Shown here piece by piece: positions 20,625 to 29,340 of a stretch of DNA of 64,000 nucleotides (its first letter is position 1; every line of letters begins with the position of its first letter). The notes beneath the pieces were generated by a model that saw nothing but the letters and a program-made list of their open reading frames with translations, had not been told where the DNA came from and made no database searches. This stretch comes from Mycolicibacterium fluoranthenivorans. GTDB taxonomy: Bacteria; Actinomycetota; Actinomycetes; Mycobacteriales; Mycobacteriaceae. The stretch is taken from positions 868,001 through 932,000 of the forward strand of contig NZ_JAANOW010000002.1 of assembly GCF_011758805.1 (NCBI RefSeq). The letters are read 5' to 3'. The position numbers and the translations under genes are program-made.

Positions 20625-21326
20625 GTGCCCGTCCGGGTTCGGCGCGTGACGACCACCCGCCGGGGCGGCGTCTCGCGGCCGCCCTATGACACCTTCAATC
20701 TCGGCGATCACGTCGGCGATGCCCCGGCCGCTGTGGCGGCCAACCGGAAACGCCTGGCCGACACCATCGGTGCCGACGGCGTGGTCTGGATGAATCAGGT
20801 GCACTCCGACCGTGTCGTGGTGGTCGACGGTGACCCGGGTGCCACCGTCGACGACACCGACGCGCTGGTGACCACGACGCCGCGGCTGGCGCTCGCGGTG
20901 CTGTCGGCCGACTGCGTTCCGGTGCTGTTGGCCGACGCGCGGGCCGGGGTGATCGGCGCCGCGCATGCCGGCCGGGTCGGGGCGCAGCTGGGCATCGTGG
21001 CGCGTACCGTCGAAAAGATGGTGGCGCTGGGCGCTTCCCCAGACGACATCTCGGTGCTGCTCGGCCCCGCCGTCAGTGGCCGCCACTACGAAGTGCCCGC
21101 GATCATGGCCGACGAGGTCGAAGCCGCGCTGCCCGGCAGTCGCACCACCACCGAGAAGGGCACCCCCGGGCTGGACATCCGGGCCGGAATCGCCCGCCAA
21201 TTGACGACATTGGGGATCACCACCATCGATATCGACCCGCGCTGCACCGTCGAGGACCGTGCGCTGTTCAGTCATCGGCGCGATGCGCCCACCGGACGCC
21301 TGGCGTCGTTGGTGTGGATGGAATGA
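20625..21326 (+). CDS. pgeF: peptidoglycan editing factor PgeF (YfiH/DUF152 family)
   Basis: This 233-residue protein belongs to the YfiH/PgeF (copper-oxidase-4, DUF152) family. PgeF in E. coli removes wrongly added residues such as serine from UDP-MurNAc peptide precursors; some relatives act as purine nucleoside phosphorylases. The family Cys and His motifs are visible as VLSADCVPVLLAD and GAAHAGRVGAQLG, and FSHRRD near the end. The start is GTG at 20625, 5 bp after ftsZ. The conserved position behind ftsZ supports a wall-related role, but activity in mycobacteria is inferred. Confidence 0.87.
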   Translation: MPVRVRRVTTTRRGGVSRPPYDTFNLGDHVGDAPAAVAANRKRLADTIGADGVVWMNQVHSDRVVVVDGDPGATVDDTDALVTTTPRLALAVLSADCVPVLLADARAGVIGAAHAGRVGAQLGIVARTVEKMVALGASPDDISVLLGPAVSGRHYEVPAIMADEVEAALPGSRTTTEKGTPGLDIRAGIARQLTTLGITTIDIDPRCTVEDRALFSHRRDAPTGRLASLVWME

Positions 21327-21339
21327 CGGTGCTCACGAA

Positions 21340-22095
21340 ATGACGGGAGCAACGCACCGGGACGCGGAGTTGGCCACGTCGCTGGCCGCGGTCCGGGCTC
21401 GGCTGGCCGCCGCCGCCGAGGCGGCCGGCCGCGATGTCCGCGATATCGACCTGCTGCCGATCACCAAGTTCTTTCCCGCTTCCGATGTGATCATCCTGCG
21501 CCGCCTGGGCTGCACCGAGTTCGGTGAATCGCGTGAGCAGGAGGCCTCCGAGAAGGCGGCCACCGTCGCCGCGGCGTTTCCCGGCGAGCCGCCCGGTGCG
21601 GTGCGCTGGCACATGGTCGGCAGCATCCAGCGCAACAAGGCGCGGGCGGTGGCCCGGTGGGCGTACGCCGCGCACTCGGTGGACAGCGCCCGGCTGATCT
21701 CCGCGCTCGGTGGGGCCGCCGAGGAGGAGATTGCCGCGGGCCGGCGTACCGAGCCGTTGCGGATCTACCTCCAGGTGAGTCTGGACGGCGATCCCGCCCG
21801 CGGCGGGGTGCCGGTCAGCCGGCCGGATCTGATTCTCGAGCTGTGCGCGGCCGCCCATGCCATCGACGCCCTGGAATTCGTTGGCCTGATGGGGATTCCG
21901 CCGCTCGGCTGGGACACCGACGAGGCTTTCGCCCAGCTGGCCGCCGAACGGGACCGGGTGCAGCGGGGTTTCACCCACCGGCTGGGACTTTCGGCCGGGA
22001 TGTCCGGCGATCTCGAAGTAGCTGTGCGACACGGATCCACGTGTGTGCGTGTCGGTACCGCGTTGATGGGTCAACGCCCGCTAACGTCACCCTGA
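21340..22095 (+). CDS. PLP homeostasis protein, YggS/PROSC family
   Basis: The 251-residue product is a single-domain type III-fold pyridoxal phosphate protein of the YggS family, which buffers PLP and affects amino acid pools. The PLP-binding lysine is in LLPITKFFPASDVI, and WHMVGSIQRNK and LSAGMSGDLEVAVRHGSTCVRVG are family signatures. I chose the ATG at 21340 (MTGATHRDAELA), because the frame upstream lies inside pgeF. The gene sits in the conserved ftsZ-pgeF-yggS-sepF order. Confidence 0.9.
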   Translation: MTGATHRDAELATSLAAVRARLAAAAEAAGRDVRDIDLLPITKFFPASDVIILRRLGCTEFGESREQEASEKAATVAAAFPGEPPGAVRWHMVGSIQRNKARAVARWAYAAHSVDSARLISALGGAAEEEIAAGRRTEPLRIYLQVSLDGDPARGGVPVSRPDLILELCAAAHAIDALEFVGLMGIPPLGWDTDEAFAQLAAERDRVQRGFTHRLGLSAGMSGDLEVAVRHGSTCVRVGTALMGQRPLTSP

Positions 22096-22159
22096 GTAGT
22101 CACTCCAGTCACATCTTCATCACAAACCACATAGTTATCAGCAGCAGAAGGGGCAGGCG

Positions 22160-22822
22160 ATGAGCACACTGCACAAGGTCAAGGCCTACTTCGGTATGGC
22201 GCCGCTGGACGAGTACGAGGACGACTACTACGACGACGACCGCCCGTCACGGTCGTACCCGCGCCGCGGCGCGGAGGATCGTTTCGAGGACGAGGGCTAC
22301 GGAGTGCGCGACGCCCGCGATAGCCGGGGCTTCGAGGACCGCGGCCCCCGCGAGTACGAGCGCGAGATGGAGATGGCCCCGGGCGCATACCGCAGCGGAT
22401 ACGACTCACCGCGATTCGAAGGCCGCCTGCGGGCCCCGCGCGAGTTCGACCGTCCCGCCCCGCGTTTTCCCGCCGCCCCCACCCGGGGCGCGCTGGCCAT
22501 GGAACCCCGCCGGATGGCCGAACTGTTCGAGGCCGGCAGCCCGCTGGCCAAGATCACCACGCTGCGCCCCAAGGACTACAGCGAAGCCCGCACCATCGGT
22601 GAGCGGTTCCGCGACGGTACGCCGGTCATCATGGACCTGGTGTCGATGGACAACGCCGACGCCAAGCGACTCGTCGACTTTGCCGCCGGCCTGGCCTTCG
22701 CGCTGCGCGGGTCCTTCGACAAGGTGGCCACCAAGGTCTTCCTGCTCTCCCCGGCGGATGTCGATGTCAGCGCCGAAGAACGCCGCCGGATCGCCGAAGC
22801 GGGTTTCTACTCCTACCAGTAG
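22160..22822 (+). CDS. sepF: cell division protein SepF
   Basis: SepF (220 residues) anchors the Z-ring to the membrane and is the FtsA-like anchor in actinobacteria. The N-terminus [20 protein letters not shown] is the amphipathic membrane-binding segment, followed by an Asp/Tyr/Arg-rich linker (about 20-110) and the C-terminal SepF core starting near [16 protein letters not shown]. It binds the FtsZ C-terminal peptide present in this cluster. AGAAGGGGCAGGCG upstream of the ATG contains a good ribosome-binding site. Confidence 0.95.
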   Translation: MSTLHKVKAYFGMAPLDEYEDDYYDDDRPSRSYPRRGAEDRFEDEGYGVRDARDSRGFEDRGPREYEREMEMAPGAYRSGYDSPRFEGRLRAPREFDRPAPRFPAAPTRGALAMEPRRMAELFEAGSPLAKITTLRPKDYSEARTIGERFRDGTPVIMDLVSMDNADAKRLVDFAAGLAFALRGSFDKVATKVFLLSPADVDVSAEERRRIAEAGFYSYQ

Positions 22823-22867
22823 CCGGTCGGCCCCCCTGTCGGTAGTTCCTGGCAGGGGGCGCACCGG
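22823..22867 (+). terminator. GC-rich hairpin after sepF, possible terminator or attenuator
   Basis: CCCCCTG at 22832-22838 pairs with CAGGGGG at 22853-22859, and the outer CCGGT at 22823-22827 pairs with ACCGG at 22863-22867. There is no T tract, so it is either an actinobacterial-style tractless terminator or a processing/attenuation hairpin between sepF and yggT. Confidence 0.45.
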
Positions 22868-22954
22868 AGATGCCGAGTAGGCTGAATCCCGAGGGACTGG
22901 CTGGTCCCACCGGTTTGCAATCACGTTTTTCCGCCGTAGTGAGGTCGGCTTCCG

Positions 22955-23257
22955 TTGGCGCTGTTCTTCGAAATCCTGGGTTTCGCGCTGTTCGTGTTCT
23001 GGCTCCTGTTGATCGCGCGAGTGGTCGTGGAGTTCATCCGGTCGTTCAGTCGAGACTGGCACCCCAAGGGTGTGACGGTGGTGATCCTCGAGTTGATCCT
23101 GTCTGTCACCGACCCTCCGGTGAAGCTGCTGCGGCGTCTGATCCCGCAGTTGACCATCGGCGCGGTGCGCTTCGACCTGTCGATCATGGTGCTGCTTCTG
23201 GTCGCGTTCATCGGTATGCAACTGGCCTTCGGGGCGGCCGCGGGCTCGGCCGGCTGA
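22955..23257 (+). CDS. YggT family membrane protein
   Basis: This 100-residue protein has two hydrophobic regions (LFFEILGFALFVFWLLLIARVVVEF and FDLSIMVLLLVAFIGMQLAFG) flanking a polar loop with VTDPPVKLLRRLIPQ, the YggT signature. It corresponds to M. tuberculosis Rv2146c. The start is TTG at 22955. It lies between sepF and wag31, a position conserved in actinobacteria and firmicutes, where it is linked to division and polar growth; its biochemical role is unknown. Confidence 0.9.
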   Translation: MALFFEILGFALFVFWLLLIARVVVEFIRSFSRDWHPKGVTVVILELILSVTDPPVKLLRRLIPQLTIGAVRFDLSIMVLLLVAFIGMQLAFGAAAGSAG

Positions 23258-23401
23258 CCGTCGTCCGGCCACGCCGGCTCCGGCGCTGGATCAGCTTCCG
23301 ACCAGCGCCGAAGATTGAAATTCGCTCTTAATTATGAGCCTCCTCTGCAACCGCCGGGTCTGCTGTGACAGGATGGACGCCAGTTACTCGTACCGACGCT
23401 C

Positions 23402-23420
23402 TACACTTTGAAACCGGTTT
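23402..23420 (+). promoter_or_regulatory. candidate wag31 promoter element and palindrome
   Basis: TACACT at 23402-23407 fits a mycobacterial -10 element. A perfect 10-bp palindrome AAACCGGTTT follows at 23411-23420, 28 bases before the wag31 ATG, so it would lie near the transcription start or in the 5' leader. Confidence 0.4.
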
Positions 23421-23447
23421 ACGGTCCAGACTTCAAGGGGGCAGGCG

Positions 23448-24263
23448 ATGCCGCTCACACCAGCCGACGTTCACAACGTCGCTTTCAGTAAGCCGCCCAT
23501 CGGTAAACGCGGCTACAACGAGGATGAGGTCGATGCCTTCCTCGACCTGGTGGAGAACGAACTCACCAGGTTGATCGAGGAGAACGCCGACCTCCGCCAG
23601 CGGGTCTCCGAACTCGATCAGGAGTTGGCCGGAGCGTGTTCCGGTGGTGCACAGCCCACTCAGACGATCCCGGCCTACCAGCCTGAGCCTGAGCCGGAGC
23701 CCGTGGCGCAGCCGGTATACGAGGCCCCGGCGCCCGTGGCCCAGCCGGCAGCACCGGTATCCGAGGACCACCACGTCCGGGCCGCCAAGGTGCTCAGCCT
23801 GGCTCAGGACACCGCCGACCGGCTCACCGGATCCGCCAAGGCGGAGTCCGAGAAGCTGCTCTCCGATGCCCGCGCCCAGGCCGATGCCCTGGTCAGCGAG
23901 GCTCGGCACACCGCGGAGACCACGCTCGCCGATGCCCGCCAGCGCGCCGACGCGCTGCTGTCCGACGCGCAGACCCGGTCGGAGACGCAGCTGCGTCAGG
24001 CGCAGGAGAAGGCCGACGCACTTCAGGCCGACGCCGAGCGCAAGCATTCCGAGATCATGGGCACCATCAACCAGCAGCGCACGGTTCTCGAAGGACGACT
24101 CGAGCAGCTGCGCACCTTCGAGCGCGAGTACCGCACCCGCCTGAAGACCTACCTCGAATCGCAGCTCGAAGAGCTCGGGCAGCGCGGTTCGGCGGCCCCC
24201 GTGGACTCCGGTGCGACCAACGATTCGGGCGGCTTCAACCAGTTCAACCGCGGAAACAACTGA
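23448..24263 (+). CDS. wag31: polar growth scaffold Wag31 (DivIVA)
   Basis: Wag31 (271 residues) is the essential DivIVA homologue that marks cell poles and directs tip growth. The N-terminal membrane-curvature domain [20 protein letters not shown] is nearly identical to that of M. tuberculosis. A variable Pro/Glu linker (about 65-105; [16 protein letters not shown]) follows; the PknA-phosphorylated Thr73 of M. tuberculosis lies in the corresponding linker. A long coiled coil (about 110-250) and the tail FNQFNRGNN complete it. AAGGGGGCAGGCG precedes the ATG. Confidence 0.97.
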   Translation: MPLTPADVHNVAFSKPPIGKRGYNEDEVDAFLDLVENELTRLIEENADLRQRVSELDQELAGACSGGAQPTQTIPAYQPEPEPEPVAQPVYEAPAPVAQPAAPVSEDHHVRAAKVLSLAQDTADRLTGSAKAESEKLLSDARAQADALVSEARHTAETTLADARQRADALLSDAQTRSETQLRQAQEKADALQADAERKHSEIMGTINQQRTVLEGRLEQLRTFEREYRTRLKTYLESQLEELGQRGSAAPVDSGATNDSGGFNQFNRGNN

Positions 24264-24291
24264 CCGGCCCCTCGTCGGTTAACGTCGATCA

Positions 24292-24627
24292 ATGCTGATC
24301 ATTGCGCTCGTCCTCGCCGTTGTCGGCCTGGCTTCGCTGGTGGCCGCGGTGGTCACCAGCAACGAGGTCATCGCCTGGGTGTGCATCGGCGCCAGCGTCA
24401 TCGGCGTGGTGCTGCTCATCGTCGACGCGCTGCGTGACCGGTCCCGGCAGAATGCCGACGAGGACACCGCGGCTGAAGAGCCGGAGCCCGAGGCGGTCCA
24501 GGACTACCCCGACGAAGAGGCCGTCGCGGCGGATACCGCCGACGAGGCGCCCGAGGACGTGCCGACCGAGCAGCCGGCGACCGAAACCGACGCGGACGCC
24601 GAGGCCGAGGCCGAGCACAAGGGCTAA
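24292..24627 (+). CDS. small membrane protein (Rv2144c type)
   Basis: This 111-residue protein has two transmembrane segments (MLIIALVLAVVGLASLVAAV and VIAWVCIGASVIGVVLLIVDAL) and a strongly acidic C-terminal tail rich in Asp, Glu and Ala. It corresponds by position and layout to M. tuberculosis Rv2144c. It follows wag31 by 28 bp and is probably co-transcribed. Function is unknown. Its stop overlaps the convergent phosphoribosyltransferase gene by 4 bp. Confidence 0.8.
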   Translation: MLIIALVLAVVGLASLVAAVVTSNEVIAWVCIGASVIGVVLLIVDALRDRSRQNADEDTAAEEPEPEAVQDYPDEEAVAADTADEAPEDVPTEQPATETDADAEAEAEHKG

Positions 24628-25292
24628 GGCCTGGCCGCCAGTAGTCGGCGGACCTCGTCGTCGCTGGTCTGACGGAAGTCGTCGTACACCTGCCCGACAG
24701 CGCTGAAGTCCGGCGGCGAGCACGCGCAGATCACCGCATCGGCTTCGGCGCGCAACGCCCGGCACGTCGAATCGGAGCCGACCGGGACCGCCACCACCAC
24801 CTCGGCGGGGCCGCGGGCCCGCACGGCGCGCACCGCGGCGAACATGCTCGCCCCGGTGGCCAATCCGTCGTCGACCAGGATCACCGTGCGGCCCTCGACA
24901 GCCGGTGGCGGCCGGGTGCCGCGATATGCCCACTCCCGCCGGTGCAGCTCGGCGGTCTCGGCCCGGATCGTCTCCTGGAGTTGTTCCTCGGTGACCCTCA
25001 GCTTGTTCATCAGATCTCGGTTGAGCACCAACCCGCCGTCGCTCGCGAGGGCGCCCATGGCCAGCTCGGTCCAGTCCGGCACACCGAGTTTGCGCACCAG
25101 GAACGCGTCGAACGGGGCGTTCAGGTGGGCGGCGACTTCCCACCCGACCGGCACCCCACCTCGGGCCAGGCCGAGGACCAGGAGACCGGTCCGGCCGCGG
25201 TAGGCCGACAGATAGCCGGCCAGGACGCGGCCGGCATCCCGGCGGTCGGCGAACCGGCCCGGCGCGGCGGTGCGCCGGAGGGTCTTTCTCAT
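24624..25292 (-). CDS. phosphoribosyltransferase (Rv2143 type)
   Basis: This 222-residue protein has a type I phosphoribosyltransferase fold. The PRPP-binding motif appears as VILVDDGLATGASMFAAVRA near residue 140, and GLARGGVPVGWEVAAHL near residue 40 is typical of this subgroup, which is often annotated as a predicted phosphoribosyltransferase. I chose the ATG at 25292 (MRKTLRRTAAPGRF); the frame upstream overlaps the divergent gene's promoter. Position and length match M. tuberculosis Rv2143. The substrate base is unknown. Confidence 0.85.
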   Translation of the reverse strand: MRKTLRRTAAPGRFADRRDAGRVLAGYLSAYRGRTGLLVLGLARGGVPVGWEVAAHLNAPFDAFLVRKLGVPDWTELAMGALASDGGLVLNRDLMNKLRVTEEQLQETIRAETAELHRREWAYRGTRPPPAVEGRTVILVDDGLATGASMFAAVRAVRARGPAEVVVAVPVGSDSTCRALRAEADAVICACSPPDFSAVGQVYDDFRQTSDDEVRRLLAARP

Positions 25293-25390
25293 CGGACTCG
25301 ACTTCGTGAGGGGGGACACTTCGAGCGTACGGCGGATCTGTGGTGGGTACCCCGGCTGCGGAGGTGGCAAATCAGAGATGGGCATGGAAG

Positions 25391-26740
25391 ATGGGCATTG
25401 AATACGACAGCGTCGTCGACCATCCGTTGGACACGGTGTTCGCCTGGCACGCCCGCCCCGGTGCGATGCGGCGGCTGGTACCGCCGTGGCAGCCGATGAC
25501 GGTGGTCACCGAGACGCCGTCACTCGCCGACGGCCGGGCGGTACTGGGACTGCCGGGTGGCCTGCGCTGGGTCGCCCGCCACGACCCCGCCGGATATGAC
25601 CCACCACACTGTTTCGTCGACACCCTCGACTCCGACGGTCTGCGCTCGTGGCCGGCGCGGGCGATCGGGCAGTGGCGGCACGTCCACGAGTTCGCCGCGA
25701 CCGGACCGGATGCGACGCGAGTGTCCGACACGGTGCAGACGGTGGTGCCGGCGGCCGCGCTGCGGCCGATGTTCGTCTACCGGCACGCTCAGCTCGCCGA
25801 CGACCTGGCCGCACACCGTGACGCGGCGGCATCGGGCACGGGAGCGCTGGTCATCGCAGTCACCGGCGCCAGTGGCTTGGTGGGTTCGGCGCTGGCGGCC
25901 TTCCTGGCCTCCGGTGGTCACCGGGTGATCCGGCTGGTGCGTCATCGGCCCGCCGGATCCCATGAGCGCCAATGGAATCCGTCCCAGCCCGACACCAGCC
26001 TGCTGGCCGGGGTGGACGCGGTGGTACATCTGGCCGGTGCTTCCATCGCGGGCCGGTTCACCGACGGGCATCGCACGGCCATCCGCGACAGCCGGATCGG
26101 CCCGACCCGTGCCCTGGCCGAACTGGCCGCCCGGACATCCGGGGTGCAGGCTTTCGTCAGCGCTTCGGCGATCGGTTTCTACGGCTACGACCGCGGCGAC
26201 GAGCCGCTGGATGAGACCAGCGATCGCGGCGCGGGTTTCCTGGCCGATGTCGTCGCCGACTGGGAGGCCGCGACCGGCCCCGCCGCCGCGGCGGGGCTGC
26301 GTGTGGTCAACGTCCGCACCGGCGTGGTGCAGTCCAGCGCGGGTGGCACGCTGCGACTGCTGCGGCCGCTGTTCGCGGCGGGGCTGGGCGGCCGGCTGGG
26401 CAGCGGCGCGCAATGGTTGTCGTGGATCGGTCTGGACGATCTGCTGGACATCTACTACCGCGCGCTCTACGACGACCGGCTCGCCGGACCGGTCAACGCG
26501 GTGGCACCCGAGCCGGTGACCAATGCCGACTACACCGCCGCGCTCGGGCAGGTGCTGCACCGGCCGACGCTGCTGCCCGTGCCGTCGCTCGGGCCGAAGC
26601 TACTGCTGGGGGAGCAGGGTGTGCGGGAACTCGCGGAGGCCGACCAGCGGGTCCTGCCCGTCGCGCTGCAGCGCCTCGGGCACCGGTTCCGCCGCCCGGG
26701 TATCGAGGCCGCGCTGGCTCACGAGCTGGGGCACGGCTGA
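25391..26740 (+). CDS. SRPBCC-SDR fusion, TIGR01777-type epimerase
   Basis: The 449-residue product has two parts. Residues 1-150 (MGIEYDSVVDHPLDTVFAWH onward) look like an SRPBCC/START-type ligand-binding domain. Residues 155-449 form an NAD(P)-dependent extended SDR of the TIGR01777 family: the Rossmann motif is VTGASGLVGSALAAFLASGG, VVHLAGASIAGRF follows, and SASAIGFYGYDRGDEPLDE is the active-site region. M. tuberculosis Rv2216 carries only the SDR part. The ATG at 25391 starts the SRPBCC domain. The substrate is unknown. It ends 22 bp inside the convergent amidotransferase gene. Confidence 0.87.
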   Translation: MGIEYDSVVDHPLDTVFAWHARPGAMRRLVPPWQPMTVVTETPSLADGRAVLGLPGGLRWVARHDPAGYDPPHCFVDTLDSDGLRSWPARAIGQWRHVHEFAATGPDATRVSDTVQTVVPAAALRPMFVYRHAQLADDLAAHRDAAASGTGALVIAVTGASGLVGSALAAFLASGGHRVIRLVRHRPAGSHERQWNPSQPDTSLLAGVDAVVHLAGASIAGRFTDGHRTAIRDSRIGPTRALAELAARTSGVQAFVSASAIGFYGYDRGDEPLDETSDRGAGFLADVVADWEAATGPAAAAGLRVVNVRTGVVQSSAGGTLRLLRPLFAAGLGGRLGSGAQWLSWIGLDDLLDIYYRALYDDRLAGPVNAVAPEPVTNADYTAALGQVLHRPTLLPVPSLGPKLLLGEQGVRELAEADQRVLPVALQRLGHRFRRPGIEAALAHELGHG

Positions 26741-27453
26741 CGTGCCACGTGCCTGAGGAAACCGTCCACCAGGCCACGCACCCGTTTGGCGGTGTCGTCC
26801 TTCAATTCTTTTGTCCTGGAGAGTATTTCGTCGTGATCGAGGCCGTGGCCGATGACCTCGCCGTCACGGTCCTCGGCGAGCCAGAGCGACAGCAGCCGGT
26901 GGTCGATCTCGGGGTGGAACTGCAGCGCCAGGGCCCGCCCGAGGACGAACGCCTGCGAGGCGTTGGCGGTGCGGGCCACCTCGACGGCCCCGGGCGGCAG
27001 GGTCCAGCGGTCGAAATGCCATTCGAACCAGGCGCCGCCGGGCACCAGGTCGGGCTGGTCGGTGCTGATCTCGGTCCAGCCGATCTCGGCGATCGGGGCC
27101 CGCGCGACGGTGCCGCCGAAGGCCTGGGCGATCAGCTGGCCGCCGAAGCACACCCCGAGCACCGCCACGCCGGCGTCGGCGGCGTCGTGGAGCAGTCGGG
27201 TCTGCCCGCCCACCCAGGTGCGTCGCAGGGCTTCGTCGTACACCGGCCACCGCGCCCCCAGCGGGACGAGGACGTCGTAGTCGGCGGCAGCCGGGAAGGC
27301 CACGTCACCGGCGGGGTCGTCGACCCGCTCCGCGGGCACCACCTCGAACGTGTGCACATCGAAGCCTTGGTCGGTGAACGCCTCGCCCAGCAGGGCTTCG
27401 GAAGCGAGGTGTTCGTTGTAGAGGAAGAGAACCTTGGGCGCCACGCGCGCCAT
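26719..27453 (-). CDS. class I glutamine amidotransferase-like protein
   Basis: The 244-residue product is a stand-alone class I glutamine amidotransferase domain similar to GuaA N-terminal domains. The catalytic triad is complete: Cys102 in VLGVCFGGQLIAQAFGG, and His180 and Glu182 in LALQFHPEIDH. The ATG at 27453 overlaps the upstream lipoprotein stop as TAATG, so translation is coupled. It lacks any synthetase partner domain, as in proteins that act on gamma-glutamyl compounds. It is the last gene of the kinase-regulator-lipoprotein operon; the link to that system is inferred from position only. Confidence 0.85.
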   Translation of the reverse strand: MARVAPKVLFLYNEHLASEALLGEAFTDQGFDVHTFEVVPAERVDDPAGDVAFPAAADYDVLVPLGARWPVYDEALRRTWVGGQTRLLHDAADAGVAVLGVCFGGQLIAQAFGGTVARAPIAEIGWTEISTDQPDLVPGGAWFEWHFDRWTLPPGAVEVARTANASQAFVLGRALALQFHPEIDHRLLSLWLAEDRDGEVIGHGLDHDEILSRTKELKDDTAKRVRGLVDGFLRHVARQPCPSS

Positions 27454-28673
27454 TATTTCGCCGGAGGCACCGGCGGCGCATCCTCGGGGGCGAGTTCGGC
27501 GCCGATCGTGCGGAACAGCGCCTCGGCTTCGTTGCGGAAATCGCCCTGATCGTCGAAGGCATCCGGGGCGAACGTGACCGCGACCGCGATGGCGATCTTG
27601 CGCGCCGGTAAGTAGGCCTCCACGGCGGCGTACCCGGCGAACATCGGGTTCTGCAGCAGCCAGTTCCCGGAGATGACGACACCCAGCCCATAGGTGTAGC
27701 CGTCGGTCATCTCGGCGCAGGTGGTGCAACCCGGCTGCGTGCGGGTCTTGCCGCGCAGCTCGGTGGACACCATCCTGCGGTAGGACTCCGCGGACAGCAG
27801 CCGGCCCGATCCGATCCCGACGGCGGTGGCCTCCAGGTCGTAGATGTTCGAGGTCTGGATCGCGCCGTGGGTGATGGTCCAGGACGGATCCCAGAACGTC
27901 GTCTCCTCGTAGAAGGGGGTGCCGGCCGGGATCTTGAGTGCCGCCCGGCGCTCGGAGCTGAACGCGTGCAGTACCGGTGGCGGGATCGCCGCGGTCTCGG
28001 CGGCGGCGGTGTTCGTCAACCCCAGCGGGCGAAGTACCTTCTCGGACAGCAATGTCGGCATATCCGTGCCGGTGGCCTTCTCCAGAGCCAGCCCGAGCAG
28101 CACGTAATTGGTGTGGGCGTAGTTCCAGTTGGTGCCGGGCGCGTAGCGCAGTGGCTCATGCACCGCGAAGTCCAGTAGTTCCTGGGTTGTCCAGTGCCGG
28201 AACGGGTTTGCGTAGAGCGCATCGTTCATTGCGGTGTTACCGATGACATAGTCGACGTAGCCGGAGGTCATCTGGGCGAGCTGGCCGAGTGTCACACGGT
28301 CGGCGTGCGGGATGTCGGGCAACCATGTCGACAGTGTGTCGTCGAGGCTGACCTTCTTCTCGTCCACCAGGATGAGCAGCAGCGTCGACACGTACGAGAT
28401 GGCCACCGCGCCGTTGCGGAAATGCATGGCCGGGGTGGCGGGGACGCCGGTCATCGACTCTCCGACGGCCCGGGTGACCACTTCTGCGCCACCGATCGTG
28501 ACGCGCACGATCGCCGATCTCAGGTGTGCCCGGGTCACGGTGTCGCGGACGATCCGCATGACCGCCTCGGCCTGGGCGGAATCGGTGCCGGGTGGGACCG
28601 GCCGGGTGGCCGGCGCGCAGCCGGCGATCATCGTCGCCAGTATCAGCGCCAGGCACCGCCGCGTCACAGACAC
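27453..28673 (-). CDS. beta-lactamase-fold lipoprotein with degenerate catalytic motifs
   Basis: This 406-residue protein starts with a signal peptide and lipobox MIAGC (Cys19), so it is predicted to be an exported lipoprotein. The rest matches the serine beta-lactamase/class C penicillin-binding family: LLLILVDEKKVSLDDTLSTW, LAQMTSGYVDY and NYVLLGLALEKATGTDM. However, the usual SxxK motif is AVAI (residues 89-92) and the YxN motif is YAH (185-187), so the nucleophilic serine and general-base lysine seem lost. It is probably a non-catalytic binding or sensing protein. The GTG at 28673 lies 1 base after the response regulator stop. Confidence 0.85.
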   Translation of the reverse strand: MSVTRRCLALILATMIAGCAPATRPVPPGTDSAQAEAVMRIVRDTVTRAHLRSAIVRVTIGGAEVVTRAVGESMTGVPATPAMHFRNGAVAISYVSTLLLILVDEKKVSLDDTLSTWLPDIPHADRVTLGQLAQMTSGYVDYVIGNTAMNDALYANPFRHWTTQELLDFAVHEPLRYAPGTNWNYAHTNYVLLGLALEKATGTDMPTLLSEKVLRPLGLTNTAAAETAAIPPPVLHAFSSERRAALKIPAGTPFYEETTFWDPSWTITHGAIQTSNIYDLEATAVGIGSGRLLSAESYRRMVSTELRGKTRTQPGCTTCAEMTDGYTYGLGVVISGNWLLQNPMFAGYAAVEAYLPARKIAIAVAVTFAPDAFDDQGDFRNEAEALFRTIGAELAPEDAPPVPPAK

Positions 28674-28674
28674 G

Positions 28675-29340
28675 CTATTCGGCGATCCGGTAGCGGCGTT
28701 CGGGGCGGCCCGCACCGTATTGCAGGCGCAGTTCCAGCAGACCGGTGCCCAGGTAGTGCTCCAGGTAGCGGCGCGCACTCACCCGGGAGATACCGACCCG
28801 GTCGGCGCATTCCGCGGCAGACACCTCTTCGGCCGTGCGGACCGCGTCGAGCACCAGCTGGCCGGTTTCGGCGCCCAGACCCTTCGGCAGCACCGGTGCG
28901 GCGGCGGGGGTGGCGCCGCTGAACAGCGCGTCGATCATCGTCTGGTCGGCGCCGCCGTCGGCGGCCAGCGCGTCGGCGCGGGCCGCGAATGCGCCCAGCT
29001 TGGCGTGCAGCTGGTCGAACTCGAACGGTTTGATCAGGTAGTCGGCAGCGCCGCCGTCCAGGGCTCCGCGGACGGTGTCCAGTTCCCGCGCCGCGGTGAT
29101 CATGATGACGCCGACTCGGTTGCCGCAGGCACGCAGCCGTTGCAGCACGGTGAGCCCGGACATATCGGGCAGGTACACGTCCAGCAGGATCAGATCTGGG
29201 CTCAGCGTTTCGGCGGCGCTGAGCGCTTCCGCCCCGGTGCGGGCCACGCCGGCCGCCTGGAAACCGTCGATCCGGTCGACGAAGCGGCGGTGGATCTCGG
29301 CCACCATGAAATCGTCATCGACGATCAGCACGTCACGCAT
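28675..29340 (-). CDS. CitB/DcuR-type response regulator
   Basis: The 221-residue product has an N-terminal receiver domain (VLIVDDDFMVAEIHRRF; phospho-acceptor Asp54 in LILLDVYLPD; conserved Lys in YLIKPFEF) and a C-terminal helix-turn-helix region (SAAECADRVGISRVSARRYL) of the CitT/DcuR type. Such regulators switch on carboxylate transport and use. The ATG at 29340 overlaps the sensor kinase stop by 8 bp. The divergent tctCBA transporter is the obvious target. Confidence 0.92.
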   Translation of the reverse strand: MRDVLIVDDDFMVAEIHRRFVDRIDGFQAAGVARTGAEALSAAETLSPDLILLDVYLPDMSGLTVLQRLRACGNRVGVIMITAARELDTVRGALDGGAADYLIKPFEFDQLHAKLGAFAARADALAADGGADQTMIDALFSGATPAAAPVLPKGLGAETGQLVLDAVRTAEEVSAAECADRVGISRVSARRYLEHYLGTGLLELRLQYGAGRPERRYRIAE

